Made by a program: the position numbers and the translations under genes. The notes beneath the pieces are model-generated. The model saw only the letters and a list, made by a program, of their open reading frames with translations, was not told where the DNA came from and made no database searches. This document shows, piece after piece, positions 1 through 5,436 of a stretch of 6,005 bases of DNA; position 1 is the stretch's first letter, and each line of letters opens with the position of its first letter. The DNA is from Candidatus Aminicenantota bacterium (GTDB lineage: Bacteria; Acidobacteriota; Aminicenantia; Aminicenantales; Aminicenantaceae): contig JAUWYH010000102.1 in NCBI GenBank assembly GCA_030615975.1, positions 1 through 6,005 on the forward strand. Direction: 5' to 3'.

Positions 1-1
1 C

Positions 2-568
2 AAAGAGGAACTCAAGCGGATATTGGAGGCAGCCAGTAGAATCCAGGAGCGGCCAAAGTCAAATGTTCAGTCTATGATTTACGACTTAATTGTTTTCGCT
101 TTTAATACCGGAATGAGATTGTCGGAAATTTTAAATCTAAAGAAATCTTATGTACAGGATGATGTTATCTTTTATCCGATATCCGAGACAAAATATAAGC
201 GGAGAGTCTATTCACAAGCGAAAAAAGTTAAATCTATATGTCTTAACTCAATTGCCCATGGAATCTTAAAGAGGCAAGAAAGTTGTGATGATTATGTTTT
301 CTCCCTCAAAAGAAGGCATCCCTCTGTTATAAGAAAGACCATGGCAAAGATAAGAAAGATGACAGACATAAAAGATTTTAATTTTCATCAGCTAAGGCAT
401 ACGACATCAACCTGGCTTTCCTCTCAGGTTAGCCTCTCAACAGCTAAGACTATTCTCGGTCATGCAGATTTAAAAACAACTCTTCGCTATACCCATCCAG
501 GAATCGAAGAGCAGAGAAAAGGTGTTGCAAAAATAGGGACATACTTCAAGAATCTTCAGGGTAAGTGA
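2..568 (+). CDS. Tyrosine recombinase (phage/island integrase), C-terminal catalytic domain, 5'-truncated by window edge
   Basis: Site-specific DNA recombinase that cuts and rejoins DNA through a covalent tyrosine intermediate. The frame is open to the left edge (KEELKRI precedes the TTG at 23), so that TTG is not the likely start; the N-terminal core-binding domain lies outside the window. Of 188 visible residues, the catalytic set is present: Arg39 in NTGMRLSEIL, a lysine-rich beta-hairpin around residues 65-77 that should supply the catalytic Lys, His129 and Arg132 in FHQLRHT, His154 in LGHADLKTT, and the nucleophile Tyr163 in RYTHP (codon 488-490). Nothing in the visible part is broken, so it may be active. 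The gene ends 5 bases before a tRNA 3'-end fragment and points at it, which supports the role of integrase of a tRNA-targeting element lying to the left. XerC/D is less likely because of this att-like neighbour, but cannot be excluded without the N-terminus. Confidence 0.93.
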   Translation, partial: KEELKRILEAASRIQERPKSNVQSMIYDLIVFAFNTGMRLSEILNLKKSYVQDDVIFYPISETKYKRRVYSQAKKVKSICLNSIAHGILKRQESCDDYVFSLKRRHPSVIRKTMAKIRKMTDIKDFNFHQLRHTTSTWLSSQVSLSTAKTILGHADLKTTLRYTHPGIEEQRKGVAKIGTYFKNLQGK

Positions 569-573
569 AGGAT

Positions 574-594
574 GTTCGAATCCCCTCGCCCCGA
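574..594 (+). other. Putative attachment junction (attR/attL): 3'-end fragment of a tRNA-Pro gene
   Basis: The 21 bases read as the 3' end of a tRNA: G53, T loop TTCGAAT (575-581), the 3' half of the T stem CCCCT (582-586), the acceptor 3' strand CGCCCCG (587-593) and discriminator A (594). The bases before it (570-573, GGAT) do not restore the T stem, and the integrase gene occupies the place where the rest of the tRNA should be, so this is a fragment. An acceptor ending in G72 with A73 implies a 5' strand of CGGGGCG, which fits bacterial tRNA-Pro best. No CCA is encoded after A594. Integrases of this family commonly recombine at tRNA 3' ends, leaving an intact tRNA at one end of the element and such a fragment at the other. 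The intact copy should be to the left on the + strand. The exact core length cannot be set from one junction. Confidence 0.72.
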
Positions 595-610
595 TATCTA
601 TTGACTAATC

Positions 611-664
611 CTGGTTGAGACTTTATTGCCTCTCTCAGGTTTTATTTCCCAACCAGCTTTTTTT
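611..664 (+). terminator. Possible Rho-independent terminator (+ strand), perhaps formerly of the tRNA-Pro gene
   Basis: CTGGTTG (611-617) pairs perfectly with CAACCAG (650-656), followed after one C by seven T (658-664). The 32-base loop is long for an intrinsic terminator, although GAGA/TCTC inside it could form a smaller competing hairpin. It begins 17 bases after the tRNA fragment. If that fragment marks an integration junction, this would be the terminator of the original tRNA unit, left on the chromosome side; it could now also end the integrase transcript. On the - strand there is no T tract, so it should not stop the opposing DUF362 transcript. Confidence 0.35.
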
Positions 665-689
665 GCAGAAATGATGAAATCGCATTCGC

Positions 690-720
690 AGGAGAAGCCT
701 TAAATTCTATCTCTTCTCCT
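690..720. repeat. 8-bp perfect inverted repeat in the intergenic region
   Basis: AGGAGAAG (690-697) and CTTCTCCT (713-720) are perfect reverse complements around a 15-base AT-rich loop. It lies 44 bases beyond the stop codon of the - strand DUF362 gene, where a transcript end is expected. No T run follows the stem on either strand, so it is not a standard intrinsic terminator; it could stabilise a 3' end or be chance. I see no convincing gene in the surrounding gap 595-763. Confidence 0.25.
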
Positions 721-763
721 TACCTTAATTATATTTTCTGTATTGCTGATAAAGGCGCTAAAA

Positions 764-1834
764 TCACTTAATTTCAATCAACTCATATTCTGCAGTACCA
801 AGACCAATCTTTTCTCCATATTCGAGCTGTATGGACCAATCAACATCATTCATGGCTCTCAGCAGATCTTTTCCGCTTCGGCTGTTTACGAGATCAACTG
901 AAGCTTTATCGATAGCAACCGGGTCTCGAGAGCCTAGTATTCCAATATCCTCAACCCTTGCTGATTGATCTATGCCCATACAATCACAGTCCTTAGTGAC
1001 TTCGAGCAAAAAATTTATAAACCCTATTTTTCCCTTAAATTTTTGCCAGACGCTGTAAGCGTATTCAGCCATCTTCTCCTGCACTCGCTCAGCATCTTCA
1101 TCCCATCGCATCTTAACAGCACCAATGGTGCAGACAACAAGGCATTCTCCGCAGCCGATACATTTTTCTTCTATAATGAATACGCTTTCCTCTTTTTGAA
1201 CAATGGCCTGGGTAGGACAATAGTCCAGACATATTCCGCAATTTTTACATGCCTTAGGATTTATCCATGGATGAACATCCGAATGTTGCTCCAGTTTCCC
1301 TGCGCGTGAGGCACACCCCATCCCAAGATTCTTTACAGCAGCACCAAAACCAGTGAGCATATGGCCAGTGAAATGGCTTAAACATAGGAGACCATCTGAA
1401 TTGAGAAAAGCACTTGCAATCTTGGCTGACTTTACTCGGCGAAGATTCACCTGAATCTCCTCCTCGTCATGACCGATAAGACCGTCTGCAATCAGGATAG
1501 GTACACCAATAGTCTCCAGTGTAAATCCGTGTTCCCAGGCTAAGCGGAGATGCTCGATGGAATTAGACCTTTTCCCTAAATAAAGAGTATTTGTATCTGT
1601 GAAGAAGACTTTATTAGTCTTTTTTCTTATCTGCTTGATGATATTTAAAAGCCACAAAGGTTTTATATATCCGGTATTGCCCTTTTCGCCAAAATGAATT
1701 TTACAAGCTATAAAAGAATCACTTTCTATTTTTCCGAGGAAATCAACTTTAAGAAATAGTTTTTCTGCCTTCTCTGCTAGAGCCCCATCACCTTCGTTCC
1801 TCTGTGCCGGAATAAAAAAAACATCACTTGCCAT
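764..1834 (-). CDS. DUF362-family protein with two 4Fe-4S ferredoxin-type motifs
   Basis: A 356-residue cytoplasmic iron-sulfur protein of the uncharacterised 'Fe-S center' group (DUF362). No signal peptide or membrane segment is visible. The DUF362 core carries family-typical stretches: KIHFGEKGNTGYIKP (45-59), FTDTNTLYLGKR (78-89), IADGLIGHD (115-123) and GFGAAVKNLGMGCASRAGK (162-180). Two cluster motifs follow: Cys196/199/202/206 with the usual Pro, and Cys225/228/231/235. The C-terminal part has the further family pair Cys283/Cys285 (CDC) and DIGILGSRDPVAIDKAS (296-312). The length is full for the family. The ATG start agrees with the usual N-terminus (MASxVxF), although no good Shine-Dalgarno precedes it; it starts 14 bases after the aminotransferase stop, so translational coupling is plausible. 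The sequence supports electron transfer or an Fe-S-dependent reaction, but substrate and partner are unknown. Confidence 0.93.
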   Translation of the reverse strand: MASDVFFIPAQRNEGDGALAEKAEKLFLKVDFLGKIESDSFIACKIHFGEKGNTGYIKPLWLLNIIKQIRKKTNKVFFTDTNTLYLGKRSNSIEHLRLAWEHGFTLETIGVPILIADGLIGHDEEEIQVNLRRVKSAKIASAFLNSDGLLCLSHFTGHMLTGFGAAVKNLGMGCASRAGKLEQHSDVHPWINPKACKNCGICLDYCPTQAIVQKEESVFIIEEKCIGCGECLVVCTIGAVKMRWDEDAERVQEKMAEYAYSVWQKFKGKIGFINFLLEVTKDCDCMGIDQSARVEDIGILGSRDPVAIDKASVDLVNSRSGKDLLRAMNDVDWSIQLEYGEKIGLGTAEYELIEIK

Positions 1835-1848
1835 GTCTTTACAAGCAG

Positions 1849-3003
1849 CTACTTATTTTTCTCCTCTAAAATCGCGGACGCAGCCTTTAATCCTGATCCG
1901 AGTTCAAATTTATAGCCCATAGAATGAAGGGTTTTCTCTACGGCTTCGAGGGCAAAATAAACTTGAGAAACTGACAAATTTCCCATGTGTCCCATACGAA
2001 AAACTTTACCTGCTAACTCCCTCAACCCCCCGGCTACCACAACCCCATTTTCATTAAGCCCCTTTCGAAAAGAAATATCCTCGACTCCTTCTGGATAATT
2101 TATTACTGAGAGCGTGTCGGCCAAGTATGGCTTTTGGGTGAAAAAAGAAAACCCAAGTTTTTCTAAAGCCGCTCTTATGGCCTGGGCAATAAGAGCATGA
2201 CGAAGAAATCTCTTTTCCATGCCTTCTTCAAGGACTATTTTTGTGCTTTCCCAAAAAGCTCTTATTTCGTTGACACAAGGAGTAGAAAAGTATTTTGAGG
2301 GATCTTTCATGATCGGAAGCCAATTCAAAAGATCGGAATAATAGGCAGGAATGGCTTTCATCCCTCTTCTTTTATCCATAGCTTTTTCTGAAAAAACCAA
2401 TATCGCCAGGCCTGGAGGTGTACCAAAACACTTCTGAGCAGCAGTCAAAATCACATCTACTCCCCAATCATCCATCCTTTCTTCTATGCCTCCTGTGGCA
2501 CAAACACCATCGATAATAAAAAGACTCTTTTGAATTTTCAAAATCTCGGCATACTCCCTGACAGGAGCACAAGCTCCAGTGGCTGTATCCACATGGGTAG
2601 AAACGACAGTTGCATATTTTCTTTCTGAGAGTTTCTTTTCTAATTCATCCGGTCGCACCGCGTTTCCCCACGGGCTTTCGATGATATCAAAGTTCAAGTC
2701 AAAGCTCTGAGCAATTTGGGCCATCCTTTCTCCGAAATATCCTTGAGAGAGCACAAGGAGACTTTCTCCCCTCTCTACAGTATTCAAAAGGGCCATTTCC
2801 ATGGCTAACGTCCCTGATCCAGCGATGATGAAAGACTCGCCTCTCTCACAAAAAACGATCTTCTTCAAATTCGCTAAAGACTCCTTAAGCTCTTTTACAA
2901 GGATAGGACTCACGTGGGATACAGTCGGCAAAGAGAGAGAGTTTATGATACGAGGATGGACAGGAGTTGGCCCAGGTATTAAAAGTAATTTTTCTTGCTG
3001 CAT
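1849..3003 (-). CDS. Class V PLP-dependent aminotransferase, alanine-glyoxylate / serine-pyruvate type
   Basis: A 384-residue cytoplasmic fold-type I PLP enzyme, full length for the group. It probably moves an amino group between alanine or serine and glyoxylate or pyruvate. N-terminal LLIPGPTPVHPRI (7-19) is typical. The phosphate-binding region GSGTLAMEM is at 62-70, the cofactor-ring Asp165 lies in IIDGVCATGG, and the Schiff-base Lys191 lies in TAAQKCFGTPPGLA. Arg336 in FRMGHMGN is the expected substrate-carboxylate binder. The SxQK-PPG pattern and FRxGHxGN favour the AGXT/serine-pyruvate branch over cysteine desulfurases. Older databases label relatives 'soluble hydrogenase 42 kDa subunit', which should not be read literally. 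The ATG has AGAGGA six bases upstream and a promoter before that. It is the first gene of a probable two-gene unit with the DUF362 gene. The exact amino donor cannot be told from sequence. Confidence 0.92.
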   Translation of the reverse strand: MQQEKLLLIPGPTPVHPRIINSLSLPTVSHVSPILVKELKESLANLKKIVFCERGESFIIAGSGTLAMEMALLNTVERGESLLVLSQGYFGERMAQIAQSFDLNFDIIESPWGNAVRPDELEKKLSERKYATVVSTHVDTATGACAPVREYAEILKIQKSLFIIDGVCATGGIEERMDDWGVDVILTAAQKCFGTPPGLAILVFSEKAMDKRRGMKAIPAYYSDLLNWLPIMKDPSKYFSTPCVNEIRAFWESTKIVLEEGMEKRFLRHALIAQAIRAALEKLGFSFFTQKPYLADTLSVINYPEGVEDISFRKGLNENGVVVAGGLRELAGKVFRMGHMGNLSVSQVYFALEAVEKTLHSMGYKFELGSGLKAASAILEEKNK

Positions 3004-3009
3004 GTCTAT

Positions 3010-3015
3010 TCCTCT
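3010..3015 (-). promoter_or_regulatory. Ribosome binding site of the aminotransferase gene
   Basis: AGAGGA on the - strand, six bases before the ATG at 3003-3001. It fixes the start codon; no longer in-frame extension with its own site is needed. Confidence 0.7.
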
Positions 3016-3030
3016 ATTAATGTTTTTTTC

Positions 3031-3058
3031 ATTTTATCAATAAGCTACGATAAATCAA
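3031..3058 (-). promoter_or_regulatory. Probable sigma70-type promoter of the aminotransferase-DUF362 unit
   Basis: Read on the - strand: TTGATT (-35, 3058-3053), a 16-base spacer, then TAAAAT (-10, 3036-3031). Transcription would begin near 3025, giving a leader of about 20 bases with the Shine-Dalgarno inside it. It lies between the gene start and the inverted-repeat element, so the pair seems to have its own promoter. It is called by eye only, and AT-rich DNA gives such matches by chance. Confidence 0.5.
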
Positions 3059-3076
3059 GATAAATTTGGCAAGGTG

Positions 3077-3203
3077 AAATTGGGGACCAAATTGGGGACT
3101 GTTCTATTTTCCTGTCAAAAATTCTTTACAACTTAAAAAAAGAAAGAAGAAAAAATTTAAAAAATGGGTCTAAAATAGAGAAAATAGAACCGTCCCCAAT
3201 TTT
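3077..3203. repeat. Non-coding inverted-repeat element (REPIN/MITE-like) with tandem end duplications
   Basis: The left arm at 3089-3111 (begins AAATTGGGGAC, ends GTTCTATTTTC) and the right arm at 3180-3202 are reverse complements at 22 of 23 positions; the mismatch is T3100 against C3191. The left outer half is duplicated in tandem: AAATTGGGGACC at 3077-3088, then AAATTGGGGACT at 3089-3100. The right inner part is also near-duplicated, AAAATAGAG (3172-3180) then AAAATAGAA (3181-3189). The 68-base centre is purine- and A-rich on the + strand and has no gene. It fills most of the gap between two - strand genes and could fold into a 23-bp stem in RNA from the upstream VIT/vWA gene, so it may affect the 3' end of that message. 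From memory, similar GGGGAC...TTCTATTTT arms recur in many uncultivated anaerobes, often with REP-associated IS200-like transposases; no transposase is present here. Confidence 0.75.
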
Positions 3204-3221
3204 CTCTTCGGGAAATCCCTT

Positions 3222-5324
3222 TCATTCTATGATTTTATAGCTTTTGCCTTTAAAGCTTAGGATGATCTTACTTGCCACCGAAAGGTAAAGAGCAATTCCA
3301 GGCTTATCACTGATGAGGCGAAAATATTCCTCTGAATTAAAAGGAATCTCTTTTACAGGACTTCCTTCCTTGTAATCACTGTCTACCCAATAGCCATCCT
3401 TCAAGTAAAAAGTCTTGTCTTTTTTATACCTAATCTTCTGGGAAATAACTTCAGCAGCCCTTTCTCCTGCTTTAAATCTTTGGGTGGCTCGAGCAATTTT
3501 TACAGCACCGACTCCTGTCACTTGACGAGCAGAAATAGCTGCCTGTGCTTCTGGAGCAGCAGCATCAAGCAAAAGCCTTTCTTTTTCTGTGACAAGAAAG
3601 GAAGTATATGGAGTGACGATGCCAAATTTTAATCCAAGTTTCTTGACTTCATCTTTGAGTTCTTCTTCTTCTCCATGAAGGCGGATTTCTTGAAGAAGAT
3701 AGCCGATTCTTCTCGTTGCCCAAAGGCGAGGCAGAAAATCATAGGCTTCTTCTTTAACCAATTTTTGATTTTTAAGGATGAATTTTTTCTCTTTCTTACC
3801 TACTTTTCCTCGAAGAATCACTCTTACCGGTCCTTCTCCCTTGTATTTTCCTATCATTATAAGCTGCGAGCCTTTAAACAGATCAGGCAATACTCTTGGA
3901 TAAGCATCTTTGATTTCAATGCCCTTAAAGTCGATCTTCAGATCAGAAAGGAGCGGTGATGATATTTTCTCGTAATAGTTAGATATAGCCAGTTCCAGAT
4001 TTTCGTCTTCGCTGACATAAATCGATGTTCCTCGATTTTCAGATGAAATTCTATCCAGAAGTTCTGTATTGACATCGTATCCTACCCCAAAAACAAAGAT
4101 GCGGGATTTGAGATTGTTGGCACGGCTTATATTTCTCAATATTTCTGCGGTATCCGTAACGCCGACTGTGGGAAGACCATCGGTGAGAAAAAGGATATAA
4201 TTCGGCCTTTCTCCAGGCTTTACCATCTTAAGTGCTTGAAAGAGCGCCTCATTTATGTTGGTTCCTCCTGAATCCTCTACATCATTAACAAAATGAATGG
4301 CTTTATTCTTGTTTTCTTTACTGGCAACCACAATCTTAGATACAAAAGTTTCGACTCCATCATCAAAATCAATAATCGAGAATCTGTCTCGCTCATCTAA
4401 ATGATTGATGACAAAGCAAACAGCTTCCTTAGCTTGAATGATTTTTTTCCCGCTCATGCTTCCTGAGCTATCGACAACAAAAATAAGATTTTTATTCATA
4501 ATTCTCTCTTTTTTACTCACATAACTAGGAGAAGCCAAAAGCATGAAATAATTCTCTTTTGTTTCTTGCCAGTTCATGAAGGAAATTCCAATGTCATCTT
4601 GGGAAAGGGAATAATAAAGAATGAAGTCCTTCGAAGGCTTGATGTCCTTCCCTTCAAAGCTAACCCGGGCTTTGCCCTCATCTTCTTTTCTTATTGAAAT
4701 TTTATGGGAAGGAGAATAAATATTGGAAACAGGGATCTTGGAATCAATATTCACAGAAATCACGACTTCTTTTATTGGATGAAGAGAAAACCTTTCTGTA
4801 TTCAGAGGATAGTTGTATCGGACGAGGTTTGTTTCAGCCTTTAAAATCTCCGCATAAGAAATTTTGATTCTTTTTTCGCCTCGCGCAGGAATAGGATAAA
4901 CTCTAGCCCGAAACATGTTTCGACCTACATATTCGAGAAGGGCCGGATCTTTAAGCTTGCGGACAATATCTTCGTAAATACGGCGGGCTTTCTCACGGTC
5001 TAGGATTTCTCCCTCTATCTTTTTATCCCCAATATACATGGAGAACTCTGAAATAGCGGCTTTTTCCGGAAGAGGAAAAATAAAAACTCCTTCAATATCT
5101 CTGTGGTGATTGTTTATAAAAACTTGGTCGATAGACGTTTTGGCTACCTGATTTATGATTTTAACGTCGACTCTATGATATTTAACAGTGAGAGGGAGAA
5201 TTTTTTCTCCTGGCTTGGGGACGGGAATAATAAATCCATCGGCAAAGAGTTTTGTTCCGATGAGACCGGAGAAAAAGACAAAAAAGATCATCACTAAAGC
5301 TCTGGCCTGAGAGCTATTTCTCAT
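3222..5324 (-). CDS. Secreted VIT and von Willebrand A (vWA) domain protein
   Basis: A 700-residue exported protein of the family related to inter-alpha-trypsin-inhibitor heavy chains. Such proteins bind ligands or other proteins through a metal ion; the target here is unknown. A signal peptide covers about 1-28 (hydrophobic VMIFFVFFSGLIG, likely cut after LFA). The VIT domain spans about 40-165, with EGVFIFPLPEKAAISEF and a conserved REKARRIYEDIV helix. The vWA domain spans about 278-455 with a complete MIDAS: Asp285/Ser287/Ser289 in DSSGSM, Thr355 in GGTN and Asp382 in TDG. The tail has the family-typical LWATRRIGYLLQEIR (534-548) and FGIVTPYTSFLV (567-578), then an Ala-rich linker (587-612) and a small terminal domain. 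No LPxTG motif, C-terminal membrane helix or lipobox Cys is seen, so it is probably periplasmic or released. The start is set by a strong Shine-Dalgarno. It appears to have its own promoter. Confidence 0.93.
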   Translation of the reverse strand: MRNSSQARALVMIFFVFFSGLIGTKLFADGFIIPVPKPGEKILPLTVKYHRVDVKIINQVAKTSIDQVFINNHHRDIEGVFIFPLPEKAAISEFSMYIGDKKIEGEILDREKARRIYEDIVRKLKDPALLEYVGRNMFRARVYPIPARGEKRIKISYAEILKAETNLVRYNYPLNTERFSLHPIKEVVISVNIDSKIPVSNIYSPSHKISIRKEDEGKARVSFEGKDIKPSKDFILYYSLSQDDIGISFMNWQETKENYFMLLASPSYVSKKERIMNKNLIFVVDSSGSMSGKKIIQAKEAVCFVINHLDERDRFSIIDFDDGVETFVSKIVVASKENKNKAIHFVNDVEDSGGTNINEALFQALKMVKPGERPNYILFLTDGLPTVGVTDTAEILRNISRANNLKSRIFVFGVGYDVNTELLDRISSENRGTSIYVSEDENLELAISNYYEKISSPLLSDLKIDFKGIEIKDAYPRVLPDLFKGSQLIMIGKYKGEGPVRVILRGKVGKKEKKFILKNQKLVKEEAYDFLPRLWATRRIGYLLQEIRLHGEEEELKDEVKKLGLKFGIVTPYTSFLVTEKERLLLDAAAPEAQAAISARQVTGVGAVKIARATQRFKAGERAAEVISQKIRYKKDKTFYLKDGYWVDSDYKEGSPVKEIPFNSEEYFRLISDKPGIALYLSVASKIILSFKGKSYKIIE

Positions 5325-5330
5325 TAGCCG

Positions 5331-5338
5331 CCTCCCCT
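5331..5338 (-). promoter_or_regulatory. Strong ribosome binding site of the VIT/vWA gene
   Basis: AGGGGAGG on the - strand, with GGAGG ending six bases before the ATG at 5324-5322. This is the best Shine-Dalgarno in the window and supports the chosen start in front of the signal peptide. Confidence 0.8.
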
Positions 5339-5359
5339 AATAAAGAATTTCTGTTCTCT

Positions 5360-5387
5360 CTTAAATTAAAACCTCGTTTTTTGTCAA
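5360..5387 (-). promoter_or_regulatory. Probable sigma70-type promoter of the VIT/vWA gene
   Basis: On the - strand a consensus TTGACA (-35, 5387-5382) is followed after 16 bases by TTTAAG (-10, 4 of 6 matches, 5365-5360). The start would be about 30 bases before the ATG. It sits in the 112-base gap after the HAD gene, so the VIT/vWA gene need not depend on read-through. The perfect -35 is the main support; the -10 is weak. Confidence 0.45.
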
Positions 5388-5436
5388 ATGGTTCCATGAA
5401 TTTACATTTTTCTTTATACAACCCTGTGCTCTCCGC

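Noticed and set aside
569..594. A complete tRNA gene ending at 594
   Set aside because: Only the T loop, one T-stem strand and one acceptor strand are present; the sequence to the left is integrase coding sequence and does not form D or anticodon arms.
642..719. Short - strand open stretch of about 24 codons (reads EEIEFKASPANAISSFLQKK...)
   Set aside because: It has a protein-like look but no usable start codon and a stop just upstream (720-722). It could be a gene remnant, but there is no family match I can name.
965..1309. + strand open frame of 114 codons
   Set aside because: Lies antisense inside the DUF362 gene, whose cysteine motifs fix the real frame; the translation has no recognisable domain.
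1849..3003. Cysteine desulfurase (IscS/SufS-like) identity for the class V enzyme
   Set aside because: The lysine context (AAQKCFGTPPG) and FRMGHMGN are of the alanine-glyoxylate/serine-pyruvate branch; there is no desulfurase active-site Cys loop and no Fe-S assembly genes nearby, despite the Fe-S neighbour.
2801..3043. + strand open frame of 80 codons
   Set aside because: Antisense to the start of the aminotransferase gene and across its promoter; no domain or ribosome site.
3077..3203. CRISPR array or riboswitch in the repeat-bearing gap
   Set aside because: The repeats are inverted arms with short adjacent tandem copies, not regularly spaced direct repeats; the region lies after one gene and beyond the promoter of the next, so it is not in the leader of the aminotransferase unit.
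3675..3959. + strand open frame of 94 codons
   Set aside because: Antisense shadow within the VIT/vWA gene, rich in Phe/Lys as expected from opposite-strand reading.
5103..5297. + strand open frame of 64 codons
   Set aside because: Antisense to the VIT domain and signal-peptide region; no independent support.
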